From IMG/VR virus record IMGVR_UViG_3300015264_000034, positions 1 through 42,217 of that record: a DNA stretch of 42,217 bases; one strand, written 5' to 3'. The notes under the pieces were generated by a model, which worked only from the letters and a program-made list of their open reading frames with translations, had not been told where the DNA came from and searched no databases. Position 1 is the stretch's first letter; each line of letters starts with the position of its first letter. The stretch comes from a virus. A program made the position numbers and the translations under genes. This document shows, piece after piece, positions 29,224-36,770 of this stretch.

Positions 29224-30545
29224 GCGGTCGCCTTCTCTTCCGGCGCCGGCGCGCCTTTGACGCTCCCGTCTTCCATCACGATCCCGACTTTCCCGGTCGT
29301 GTCGACACGTTCGACCCAGATCTGATAATCCGCGGCCGCGGCCATCTCCGCGAGGATCTTCATGTTGTTCTCGTCGAGCAACGAACCGTCCTCGATCCGC
29401 AACACGCGGAGCTTGGGATTCGCCGCCATTGCGACCGCGACGGAGATCCGGAGTTGCTCGGCCGCGCTCGCTTGTGAGAACGGGAGATCGTTGTAAACGA
29501 CCTCGCCGTCGCCGAACGACAAACCATCGATCGGCATCTTCGCCTCGGCGATCGCCTTTTGCTTGGCGTTCGTGCGCGCGGCCATCGCCTCGTTGAGCTC
29601 GTCGACCTTGGCGCGACGGGCCTTCGCAGAGGCGAAGATCGCCAATTGTTGTTTCTTGCGGCCGACCGCCTGATTGATCGCCTGAGCTTGCGACATGAGC
29701 GTTCTGATCTCGGAAGAATCCAGCTCGGGGGGAATGCCGGGGAGCGAGTTGAGCTCGTTGCGCATTCGATCGCCGCTGTCGTCGATTTCTTTCGCCTCAG
29801 CCTCGAGCTCGGCCGCTCTGCTGACTAGGACATCGATCTCGCGTTCGATGCGCGCTTTGTCGATCCTGATCCGTTCCGCGTCCCGGATCCGAAGCTGGAT
29901 CGCGAGCTCCGTGTTTGTTCGCCTGGTTCGCTCGTTCACGATCGCGGCGTTCTTGTTGCTGATCGCCTCGAGCTCGTCGGCGAGCTTGGAGATGTCGATC
30001 TCTTCCGCCGGCGTGTCGTCGGGGAACGTGAACCCGAAACCCTGAGCGTCGAGCGATTTGATCTCGCGATTGAGCTCGGTCCGCTTCTCGAAGTCGCTCG
30101 AGTTGTCGCGATCGAGCTGATCGATGTCGAGCTCGAGCTTGACCATCGAGCGGATCTGCTCGAGTTGCTTTTTGGGTTCCATGCGAGAGAACGCGAGCGG
30201 GTCGAACGTGAGTTTCCCGAGGAGCTCGTCGAGCATGCGTTGAGGCGTCGGGTAGCGCGCGCCGTTCTTTGCCTCGACGACGAGCGAGGTCCCGGTGTCC
30301 TTCGAGAACTTCCGGATCACGGTGATGTCGCCGAGGTCGAGCGCGACGTGTGCTTTCGTTTGCCCGCGGCGTATCGGTTGCGTCGGGATATCCTTCGCGC
30401 CGCCTAGCGCGTAGAAAATCGCATCTAAAACCGATGACTTCCCGGATCCGTTCGGTCCGGTGATCTCGACGATCGCGCCGGCCGGCGTGATCGAGACAAC
30501 TTTGAGTTTCTTGATGTTCTCTGCAGTAAACCGGAGGATCTTCAT
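29220..30545 (-). CDS. SMC/RecN-like ATPase
   Basis: A 441-residue ATPase starting at ATG 30545 (ATGA coupling). Walker A is GPNGSGKSS at residues 30-38. A central stretch of about residues 150-335 is charged and coiled-coil-like (ARIEREIDVLVSRAAELEAE). The C-terminal part has SQASAAEQLRISVAVAMA, a likely signature helix, and RVLRIEDGSLLDE, a Walker B-like strand with acidic residues at 385-386. Small SMC-like ATPases often sit with phage recombination genes and may assist nuclease or DNA-end handling. The ATPase family is clear; the partner is unknown. Confidence 0.8.
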   Translation of the reverse strand: MKILRFTAENIKKLKVVSITPAGAIVEITGPNGSGKSSVLDAIFYALGGAKDIPTQPIRRGQTKAHVALDLGDITVIRKFSKDTGTSLVVEAKNGARYPTPQRMLDELLGKLTFDPLAFSRMEPKKQLEQIRSMVKLELDIDQLDRDNSSDFEKRTELNREIKSLDAQGFGFTFPDDTPAEEIDISKLADELEAISNKNAAIVNERTRRTNTELAIQLRIRDAERIRIDKARIEREIDVLVSRAAELEAEAKEIDDSGDRMRNELNSLPGIPPELDSSEIRTLMSQAQAINQAVGRKKQQLAIFASAKARRAKVDELNEAMAARTNAKQKAIAEAKMPIDGLSFGDGEVVYNDLPFSQASAAEQLRISVAVAMAANPKLRVLRIEDGSLLDENNMKILAEMAAAADYQIWVERVDTTGKVGIVMEDGSVKGAPAPEEKATA

Positions 30546-30763
30546 TGCGTCGCCTCTTTCGTTTCCGGAATAAACCTCGCCTCGGTGACGACTCGGATGA
30601 GATCGGTCATCCTGGTCTCGACCGCGGGATCGGATGAGCAATCGATGAAAACTTGGCTCGAGGTCGGGCATTGGAGATGCTCGACCAGCGCCTCGGTTAA
30701 CGCCATTTTTTGCGAGAGCGTGAGCTCGATGAGAAACTTCCCTTTTAGCTCGACTAAGATCAT
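30542..30763 (-). CDS. Small unknown protein
   Basis: A 73-residue protein starting at ATG 30763 (4-bp overlap), opening ILVELKGKFLIELTLSQKMA and ending VVTEARFIPETKEATQ. It has one Cys in VEHLQCPTSS and another in FIDCSSD. It precedes the ATPase gene with 4-bp coupling. Function unknown. Confidence 0.6.
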   Translation of the reverse strand: MILVELKGKFLIELTLSQKMALTEALVEHLQCPTSSQVFIDCSSDPAVETRMTDLIRVVTEARFIPETKEATQ

Positions 30764-31149
30764 GCGGTTTTGTCCTCGTTGGTTTGTTGTCTTGGTTGGA
30801 ACTCTTCGAACACTGTCGGGAGAAACCTCGCGTTGCGGAACGCGAGCTCGATGACCATTCCCGCTCGAAAATCTTCGTCGAACGTGTGCTCACCCTCGTG
30901 ACCGAGCTCGTCGAGGCATTCGGGAAAATCACAATTCAAAGCGGCGCGGCGCCTCATCGCATCGAGCACGACCAGGCGAACGAGCGGATCCGCCGCGCCT
31001 GAGATCGATTCGACTCGAGCTTTGAACGTTCCCGTCCAGTAACCCTCGACGACGTAAGAGCGGCCGACCTCGATGGTTCTTCGGAGTTGCTCTTTCGCCG
31101 CGGCGCGGAGCTGGTCCGCGCGCATTTTTATCCGCTGGTGCCGTCTCAT
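30760..31149 (-). CDS. Unknown protein with Cys/His pattern
   Basis: A 129-residue protein starting at ATG 31149 (4-bp overlap). A basic helical start (MRRHQRIKMRADQLRAAAKE) is followed by RSYVVEGYWTGTFKARVESI and NCDFPECLDELGHEGEHTF, in which two Cys and two His could bind zinc. The same NC-x-FPECxxxxGHxGEH style occurs in the protein at 36767-37420 (PFPLCVREMEHDGHHED). Function unknown. Confidence 0.6.
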   Translation of the reverse strand: MRRHQRIKMRADQLRAAAKEQLRRTIEVGRSYVVEGYWTGTFKARVESISGAADPLVRLVVLDAMRRRAALNCDFPECLDELGHEGEHTFDEDFRAGMVIELAFRNARFLPTVFEEFQPRQQTNEDKTA

Positions 31150-31736
31150 GCCATCTTGTTCCCGTCGAGAAAGTTTGCGACCCGCGGCATCTCGAGGAGT
31201 TGCTTGCGGCCCTCGAGCCGCTCGACCTCGACCCATGCTTCCCACTCTTCGAAAAACCGCTTTTGCTGGTGAGGGAAGTCGGCATCGGTCATGCGCATAT
31301 ACACGCTCCAGCCGCCGGTCCGACGGACCGTGTCGAAGAGTCGCTGATCGAGGAGCGGAGCTTCCTTCTCGATTCGGCCTTGCGTGCGATCGCCATTCCA
31401 TCGACCCCACTTGTTCACGTAGCGCTCGACCGTATCCCAGGCAATCCGCTTCGCCGCGTTCTTGTCCGCTTGTTCCGTGCCCGGAAGTTTCGCGAGGATG
31501 TGAGGGAGCCGGACGGGATAGATCTCGCTCATGCACTGCTCGAGCGCCATCGAAACGGATTTAGGAGTCGCCCGCTTTGTGAGCGTGATTGCCATCGAAG
31601 CGAGCGCCCCGACGACCTCCGGCGGATTTCCCATCGTCGCGTAAAAAAGCGTCAGCATCTCAAGCACCTGACGCGCGGGATCGTTGTCGATCGAGACTTG
31701 CGAACTCATCGCGGACTCGTTCTCTGAATTTTTCAT
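31146..31736 (-). CDS. Possible replication loader protein
   Basis: A 196-residue protein starting at ATG 31736, with GAGGAG in front; it overlaps the preceding gene by 77 bp. It contains KRATPKSVSMALEQCMSEIY, then RIAWDTVERYVNKWGRWNGD and RRTGGWSVYMRMTDADFPH. By place, directly after the replication-initiation candidate, it could be a helicase-loader-like partner. I see no AAA motifs. This is a tentative call. Confidence 0.5.
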   Translation of the reverse strand: MKNSENESAMSSQVSIDNDPARQVLEMLTLFYATMGNPPEVVGALASMAITLTKRATPKSVSMALEQCMSEIYPVRLPHILAKLPGTEQADKNAAKRIAWDTVERYVNKWGRWNGDRTQGRIEKEAPLLDQRLFDTVRRTGGWSVYMRMTDADFPHQQKRFFEEWEAWVEVERLEGRKQLLEMPRVANFLDGNKMA

Positions 31737-32580
31737 TTTTGGGATTGCTCCTCGCTGGTGGTTTGTGATCGTATGCGGCGTCCTTCATCCAAAAAGTCGG
31801 CTTGTTGAACTCCCCGCGGAACTCGGCTTCCTCGGCCTTCGCGAGAATGAACCGGTAAGCCTCGGCGAGCGACATCCCGGATTTGCGAGCCTTGAGCTCG
31901 ATCGCTTGACTCCAGATCCCGAGGTCGCTTTGCCCGCCGGGTTTTCCGAGGGTTTCCATCATGCCGCGAGCGAGCTGGTGAGCGGTGAGGCCCTCTCGTG
32001 GGGTTTCTTGGTGCCCAGGCGCCTCTAGGACGCGACGATCCGTTTCGGGGGGTAGAGCGACGTCCGGAGCTTGCGCTTCGTCCGAGGGTCGATTTTGGTC
32101 GGGTTGTGCCCTATCCGGTGAGCTCGCGGCGAAACTTGCCGGGGGGGATTTTCGCTCTCGCGCGTCTCCCCTCACATCATCTCCCCTCACATCATCTCCC
32201 CTCATCTCCCCTCGTAAAACACTCCCATCGGGTTCGTCGGAATCAAGTTGTTGATTTGTAGGGAGTAAAAATCCGAACGCGATAAGCCGGTGTATCGCCG
32301 AGGGTATGCAGTGACGCTCCCGGACGTCGACCGAGAGAGCGCGGGAGACCCATACGGGGTCGTTAGGGAGGTTGTTCTCGAACCGCCCGCGTAGCCTACG
32401 ACACCCGTCGAGGACATACCGCTGTAAGCAAGTGAGCTTGCTGTAATCGGGGTCGGCATCCTTGTCGAGCCAGTCCTTGACCCAGGGTCTCCGAGCGTTG
32501 GCGTGCTTCAACGTCGGCCCCTGGTACTTGCGCCAATTTTTGATCGCGAGATACTTGAATCCGCGCGTAGCTTCGTCCAC
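31660..32580 (-). CDS. Replication-initiation-like protein
   Basis: A 306-residue protein. Residues of about 1-115 resemble the winged helix part of phage replication proteins (LAIKNWRKYQGPTLKHANAR, then ALSVDVRERHCIPSAIHRLI and FGFLLPT). A low-complexity linker with the repeats RGEMRGDDVRGDDVRGD follows. The C-terminal part of about residues 200-280 is helical (LAEAYRFILAKAEEAEFRGE, then FNKPTFWMKDAAYDH). This is the layout of initiator or helicase-recruiting proteins in lambdoid and related phages. It overlaps the downstream start by 77 bp. Family assignment is by layout only. Confidence 0.55.
   Translation of the reverse strand: MDEATRGFKYLAIKNWRKYQGPTLKHANARRPWVKDWLDKDADPDYSKLTCLQRYVLDGCRRLRGRFENNLPNDPVWVSRALSVDVRERHCIPSAIHRLIAFGFLLPTNQQLDSDEPDGSVLRGEMRGDDVRGDDVRGDARERKSPPASFAASSPDRAQPDQNRPSDEAQAPDVALPPETDRRVLEAPGHQETPREGLTAHQLARGMMETLGKPGGQSDLGIWSQAIELKARKSGMSLAEAYRFILAKAEEAEFRGEFNKPTFWMKDAAYDHKPPARSNPKNEKFRERVRDEFASLDRQRSRASGA
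32166..32213. repeat. 15-bp tandem repeat inside replication gene
   Basis: CTCCCCTCACATCAT is present twice in tandem (32166-32180, 32181-32195), followed by shortened copies to 32213. On the coding strand it encodes the GDDVR repeats of the linker. Short in-frame tandem repeats in initiator genes can be part of an origin, as in lambda O, but this is a small array. Confidence 0.6.
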
Positions 32581-32608
32581 TTTTCCCCCTCGAAAGTTGT
32601 CGCCGGCG

Positions 32609-33202
32609 TCATAGGTTCGGCCCCACGGCCGCGCGATTTTTGTCCGCGCGATCGCCGAGAACCTTGAGCACGTCGAAAACGGACCAGGCGACCAGAACGA
32701 TCGCCCCTCGTGAGTGTTTCGAATCCAGGAAATCGAGCTGCTCTTGTGTCGCTTTTCCTGCCTCGCGGATAATTCGAGCGGGGTTTTGCGGGTCTGTCCA
32801 AGCTGGAGCTTTGACCTCGATGTACAACGCGGTCCCTTCCGGCGCTATTGTGCCGTGGAGATCCGAGAATCCGACGGGGAGCCCTCCGTTTTTGAAATTC
32901 ACAATTTGAGAAACGTTCGTTCCGGTTTTGCGCGCGGCGCCGAGGATCCGGCCGCGGGCTCGTTTCATCCCCGCATCGATCGGGACGGCGTCGATCCTCC
33001 AGAACTCGAGCTCCATGAGGATCTGTTGCTGGACCTGGTCCTCGCTGAATTGCTGGACCAGATAGTTCGGGTTGTAGTTGGAGCGATCGAACTTCCAGGG
33101 GTAAGTTCGGATCGGAATCGCAAACGCTGCCACACGTCGCGCGGTCATTTCCTCGATGCTCCTGAGCACGGTTTTGTAAAGCGGGTCGTTCTTGTAAGGC
33201 AT
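32609..33202 (-). CDS. VRR-NUC-type nuclease
   Basis: A 197-residue protein. The C-terminal half has the VRR-NUC/PD-(D/E)XK core: GFSDLHGTIAPEGTALYIEV gives Asp 114 and Glu 129, KAPAW supplies Lys 131, and GKATQEQLDFLDSKHSRGAI gives the conserved Gln. Such enzymes can act on branched DNA such as Holliday junctions. It belongs to the recombination block. The ribosome site GGAGAG lies within an inverted repeat (33208-33281), so its translation may be controlled. Confidence 0.75.
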   Translation of the reverse strand: MPYKNDPLYKTVLRSIEEMTARRVAAFAIPIRTYPWKFDRSNYNPNYLVQQFSEDQVQQQILMELEFWRIDAVPIDAGMKRARGRILGAARKTGTNVSQIVNFKNGGLPVGFSDLHGTIAPEGTALYIEVKAPAWTDPQNPARIIREAGKATQEQLDFLDSKHSRGAIVLVAWSVFDVLKVLGDRADKNRAAVGPNL

Positions 33203-33207
33203 TCATC

Positions 33208-33281
33208 TCTCCGGAAACTCGGTAAGATCGTGAGTGTCTCGAGCGCGCGCGGGGACCGCGGCGTTCGCTGAGTTCCGGAGA
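33208..33281 (-). promoter_or_regulatory. Inverted repeat covering ribosome site of VRR-NUC gene
   Basis: On the minus strand TCTCCGGAACTC (33281-33270) can pair with GAGTTTCCGGAGA (33220-33208), a 12-bp stem with one bulged base and a 49-nt loop. The second arm includes GGAGA, the Shine-Dalgarno site before ATG 33202. In RNA this would hide the ribosome site until something opens it. The surrounding 180-bp gap (33203-33382) otherwise shows no gene I can support. Confidence 0.5.
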
Positions 33282-33382
33282 TGGAAGTTTTTTGCATGAC
33301 TTCTGAGGGTTGTACAGGCGCGTCGGTCGAGCTTTGCCGTTGAGCTGGATTTTCACTCGGACCGGCCGGCGCGCCTGGAGGT

Positions 33383-34432
33383 TTATGGTTTCGGGTTCGT
33401 CTGAGGGGTCGGACTTTCAGTCGTTCCCGCGGACCCGGAAGCGGAGCCTCCGGGGGAGCTTGTTGTCGAACCTTCGACGATCGTCGGTCCAGGTTTTTTC
33501 TCGCGAGCGAGGATCTTGTCTTTGACCGATGCGACCGTCCCGCCGGCCTGAGCGACGACCTCGCCCTCGGCGCCCTTCATTGCCGCGGCGTCCTTCTCGC
33601 GATCGCGCGCTCGTTCCTTCTCGAGATCGGCGAGGACCTGATACATCGTCGTCTCGCCGTCGTGAATCGCGGCATACAGCCCGCGGAGTGTTTGGAGTTC
33701 CTTCGGCGTGAGAGTGCCGGCGTCGTGACCGAGGAATTTCTTGATCGATGAAACGTCGACGCCGACCTCGTTGAAAGAGTCGAATAGCTTTTGTTTTGCG
33801 GCGTCGGGGTTCTTCTCGTCGGAGGACTTGACCGTCGCGTTGATGAGATCGAGCGCCTCGGCCTGGAGCCATCCGGGGATGAGACGGAGTCCGGAATTTC
33901 GGATCGACTTCGACTTCGCGGCGTTCGTCTTGTTGAGGAGATCGTCCTCGGTCGCGGCGAGGATGTAGAGCTGATCGCCGTTCTTGTTTTTCCGCGTCCG
34001 GATCACTTCCGCGCCGGCCGGCGCCGAGCGTCGTTCGATCGTCTTCTCGATCGAGACCTCATCGGCGTAGCTAATCCCCTCTTGCGCGTCGAAAACTTTG
34101 ATCTGGATTTTCCGTTGCTCGTCGTCCTCGTAGATCGTCCGGACGGTGACGTGTACGTGCTTCGCGCACTGGATCGCAGCCTCGGCGAAGCGGATCGAGA
34201 ACCCTTTGACGCCCGCCCCGATCGGCTTGTTATAGCGAGCGGCCTCGGCGAACGAGGTCCGCTTACACTCGCGGAGTAGCTTCTCGCGGACCTGATCCCA
34301 ATCGCGCGGGTTGCGCTCGGCCATGATGACTTGCGCCTGGACCTCGGCCTGGAGTTGTGCGGCGAGGACCAGCGCCATCGAGTTCCCGCTCTCGGCGAGT
34401 CGGTCGTTTACGTTGCTAATTGCCGTTGCCAT
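33383..34432 (-). CDS. Putative recombination (annealing) protein, exonuclease partner
   Basis: A 349-residue protein near the YqaJ exonuclease gene. The core has ARYNKPIGAGVKGFSIRFAE and AAIQCAKHVHVTVRTIYEDD, then ATEDDLLNKTNAAKSKSIRN and LRLIPGWLQAEALDLINATV. The C-terminal part has GHDAGTLTPKELQTLRGLYA and a Gly/Ser/Thr/Pro tail. I remember similar proteins encoded beside phage exonucleases and usually left unnamed. An exonuclease needs an annealing partner and no RecT, Red-beta, Erf or Rad52 protein is seen, so a single-strand annealing role is a fair guess. The protein is real; its function is inferred. Confidence 0.6.
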   Translation of the reverse strand: MATAISNVNDRLAESGNSMALVLAAQLQAEVQAQVIMAERNPRDWDQVREKLLRECKRTSFAEAARYNKPIGAGVKGFSIRFAEAAIQCAKHVHVTVRTIYEDDEQRKIQIKVFDAQEGISYADEVSIEKTIERRSAPAGAEVIRTRKNKNGDQLYILAATEDDLLNKTNAAKSKSIRNSGLRLIPGWLQAEALDLINATVKSSDEKNPDAAKQKLFDSFNEVGVDVSSIKKFLGHDAGTLTPKELQTLRGLYAAIHDGETTMYQVLADLEKERARDREKDAAAMKGAEGEVVAQAGGTVASVKDKILAREKKPGPTIVEGSTTSSPGGSASGSAGTTESPTPQTNPKP

Positions 34433-34616
34433 CTGGTGAAGCCCCTTTCGATTTGACGACCTCGACCTCGCCCCAACTGCTCGAGATCGTTTTTCCTTCG
34501 CCGAGCTCTTGTTCTAACTTCACAAAAGCGCGCGCGATGTTGTGCAAGATCCAATCTTCCGGACCGGTGTAGACGAGAGTTCGCGTGACTCTGACAATCG
34601 GCTCATCCGTGGGCAT
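34416..34616 (-). CDS. Small protein between annealing candidate and exonuclease
   Basis: A 66-residue protein overlapping both neighbours (14 and 17 bp). It contains VRVTRTLVYTGPEDWILHNI and ARAFVKLEQELGEGKTISSS, ending SPDGNGN. The overlaps suggest coupled translation with the two recombination genes. Function unknown. Confidence 0.6.
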   Translation of the reverse strand: MPTDEPIVRVTRTLVYTGPEDWILHNIARAFVKLEQELGEGKTISSSWGEVEVVKSKGASPDGNGN

Positions 34617-35652
34617 CTTCGAAGAGCTCCTCTTGTGTCGAATCCGGAATCATTTGCTCGGCGACTTCTTTCGCGCGCTTCGGGACGAACCGGCGCCCGC
34701 CCTTTTTCGCGACCTTGGTTTCCATCGCTTCCTCGCGGAGCTGGTCGATCTCGGAGCTCGGGATCTCGTATCGCTTCGCGAGCTGCTCGAGGACCTGGTC
34801 GAAATTGACCTCGGTCCTGGTCGTGTCTTTGCAGAGGCGCCAAGTGATTTTTCCCCACGGCCCGCGGATCCCGTCGTTCTCGGCAATGAACGCGCGGACC
34901 GCGTTCTTCGCAAGATCGAGCCGGCCTTTCACCTGGTCGAGCACGTCGCGGTAGTTGAGAACGTTGTAGACGTCCCGCATGAGCGCGGGATGCGAGTTCT
35001 CGTCGACCTCGATGACCTTCCCTTTGCTGAACGGGTATTTAATCGCGAGGAAGTTCGCCCAGGACTCGGACGCATCGATCGCGGGTTCGACGCGCTTGAC
35101 GACGTGATCGGCCCACCAGCCGCGGAGCTGGTCGATCAGCGATCGCTCGAGCTCGAGGTCACGGTGCAATTGATAAATTGAGAATTTGAAACCGCCATGA
35201 AGAACGGCGACGTCGCATCGATCGAGATCCGCGACGGCCATGTAGTGCGCGCACTGGATCACGTAATGCTCGGGGACCTGGTCGGTCCCTGGATCCCCGA
35301 ACTTGTCGGCGAACTGATGCTCGCTCTTGAGCTCGACGACGCGGCCGTCGGCCGGCGCGAGCCGATCCATCGAGCCGAGGATCTCGGGGTACTTGAGATG
35401 CTGGACGACCTCGGGATCCGGCGAGTAGATGTCGCGCTTCGTCTCGTCGGTGTAGAGACCCGCGATCACGGGCTCGAGCCGATGACCGAGCTTGAAGAGA
35501 AAGATCTCGTCCTCGGTCGGCTCGATCGGTTCGACCTTGGAACGGAACACGTCGAGCGGAGATCTCCAGGGATCGAGCCCGAGGATCGCCGCGGCGTCGG
35601 ATCCGCCTATGCCGGCGCGACGTGCCTCGAGCCATTGCGCCCGCGCGCTCAA
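34603..35652 (-). CDS. YqaJ-type (lambda exonuclease family) nuclease
   Basis: A 349-residue exonuclease. Motifs of the lambda exonuclease/YqaJ family are in order: WLEARRAGIGGSDAAAILGL (residues 7-26), GHRLEPVI with Glu 60, GSMDRL with Asp 96, VELKSE with Glu 107 and Lys 109, and HYVIQCAHYMAV with the conserved Gln. It should degrade one strand at DNA ends to feed annealing. The C-terminal 100 residues include a helical extension. It starts in a 4-bp overlap with the upstream gene and precedes the annealing candidate. Confidence 0.88.
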   Translation of the reverse strand: MSARAQWLEARRAGIGGSDAAAILGLDPWRSPLDVFRSKVEPIEPTEDEIFLFKLGHRLEPVIAGLYTDETKRDIYSPDPEVVQHLKYPEILGSMDRLAPADGRVVELKSEHQFADKFGDPGTDQVPEHYVIQCAHYMAVADLDRCDVAVLHGGFKFSIYQLHRDLELERSLIDQLRGWWADHVVKRVEPAIDASESWANFLAIKYPFSKGKVIEVDENSHPALMRDVYNVLNYRDVLDQVKGRLDLAKNAVRAFIAENDGIRGPWGKITWRLCKDTTRTEVNFDQVLEQLAKRYEIPSSEIDQLREEAMETKVAKKGGRRFVPKRAKEVAEQMIPDSTQEELFEDAHG

Positions 35653-35942
35653 AACTTAACCTCGGGGACTTCGGTCAGTTTTGCGATCACGGGATCCCGG
35701 AGCTCGAGGACGTCGGCGACGATTCGAAGCTCGGCCGCGATCTTGGTGAGCTTCGATTGCTTTTCCGCGAGGTTGTAGAGCTGCTGATACATCGCGGAGA
35801 CCTGGATCTCGTCGCCGATTTTGAACTCATGGTTCCGCGGTTTCTTCTGGTCGTAACACGAGTAAAAACCGATCAGTCGATAAAGCTCCTCGGTCTCGAC
35901 GGCGATCAAAAATCCCTTTTCGGTTTGCGCGGCGATCTTCAT
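35649..35942 (-). CDS. Small unknown early protein
   Basis: A 97-residue protein starting at ATG 35942 (4-bp overlap). It contains KGFLIAVETEELYRLIGFYS and FKIGDEIQVSAMYQQLYNLA, then a helical C-terminus. Sits directly before the exonuclease gene. Function unknown. Confidence 0.6.
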   Translation of the reverse strand: MKIAAQTEKGFLIAVETEELYRLIGFYSCYDQKKPRNHEFKIGDEIQVSAMYQQLYNLAEKQSKLTKIAAELRIVADVLELRDPVIAKLTEVPEVKF

Positions 35943-36187
35943 GACTTCGCCTCGTCGAGAGTTTTTTGGATCTCGAGGATCCCGGCGACGATCGACGCCG
36001 GCGTGAGCTTCTCGTTTAGGTCGGCGAGTTGGAGCGCGATCTCGCCGAGGAAGAGCGATTGCACAACGATCGAACCGTTTATCGCGGCCGTCATTGAGCT
36101 CTCTTCCCCCCGCGTCATTCCGTCGACGAGCTTGGCAGTTTGAGCCCGGTACTCCTCGAGCTTGGTTCGGAGATCCGCGGCCTTCAT
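35939..36187 (-). CDS. Small helical early protein
   Basis: An 82-residue helical protein opening KAADLRTKLEEYRAQTAKLV and containing FLGEIALQLADLNEKLTPAS, starting at ATG 36187 (4-bp overlap). No family recognised. Confidence 0.6.
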   Translation of the reverse strand: MKAADLRTKLEEYRAQTAKLVDGMTRGEESSMTAAINGSIVVQSLFLGEIALQLADLNEKLTPASIVAGILEIQKTLDEAKS

Positions 36188-36534
36188 GCTGCGCTCCCGG
36201 CCGCGACGCGGATCGCGGCGACATGCTCCTCGATCTCGGCGCCGGTGATCGACCAGTTATCCTCGCTTTGCGGGATCGTCGCGATCGCGCGCTCTTTGAA
36301 TCGCTGGTAGATCAGGACGTCGGGGGAGAGCTCGCCGAAATAGTCGAGAAGGATCCCGAGAGCGAGCTGCGCCGGCCCACTCCCGCAATATCCCCAATTG
36401 AAACCGTCGGGGGAATGGTTGATGAGTTTTTGCGAGCGTTTCGGATTGAGACGTTCACCGTCGACGTGGATGATCGCCTCGCCGTCACACGTTCTCGTTC
36501 CGATGTAGACGCTCGCCGCGTCTCGCTTCGTCAT
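36184..36534 (-). CDS. DUF6166-like protein
   Basis: A 116-residue protein. The segment NHSPDGFNWGYCGSGPAQLA is the hallmark of a small uncharacterised family I know as DUF6166, common in phages and plasmids. It opens with TKRDAASVYIGTRTCDGEAI. ATG 36534 overlaps the upstream stop by 4 bp. Function of the family is unknown. Confidence 0.7.
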   Translation of the reverse strand: MTKRDAASVYIGTRTCDGEAIIHVDGERLNPKRSQKLINHSPDGFNWGYCGSGPAQLALGILLDYFGELSPDVLIYQRFKERAIATIPQSEDNWSITGAEIEEHVAAIRVAAGSAA

Positions 36535-36770
36535 GCGGTCGCCTCGCCGCCCTCAAACGTGTCGAGGTACTTCCGGAGCTCGTACTTGTCGATTACGGAA
36601 CAAGCCGCTTCGCGGATCAGTTCGAAATTGAACGGATCCGCGTAACGCACGGCCGCGGCGACGCCGATCATAAAATCCCCGCAATTGCCTCGGCCTTCCG
36701 AGACCTCGACGAAGATGTGTCGGATCTCGGCGTCGGAGAGATGCGGGGTTGGAAGAGTCCCCGCGCTCAC
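36531..36770 (-). CDS. Small unknown protein, GTG start
   Basis: A 79-residue protein starting at GTG 36770 in a GTGA overlap with the upstream stop. It contains TPHLSDAEIRHIFVEVSEGR and GNCGDFMIGVAAAVRYADPF, then a helical C-terminus. Starts further upstream in this frame run inside the neighbour and lack ribosome sites. Function unknown. Confidence 0.6.
   Translation of the reverse strand: MSAGTLPTPHLSDAEIRHIFVEVSEGRGNCGDFMIGVAAAVRYADPFNFELIREAACSVIDKYELRKYLDTFEGGEATA

Noticed and set aside
32508-33356. 282-codon minus-strand ORF covering the gap at 33203-33382
   Set aside because: Most of it is a shadow of the VRR-NUC gene, and the part in the gap has no supporting ribosome site or family features.
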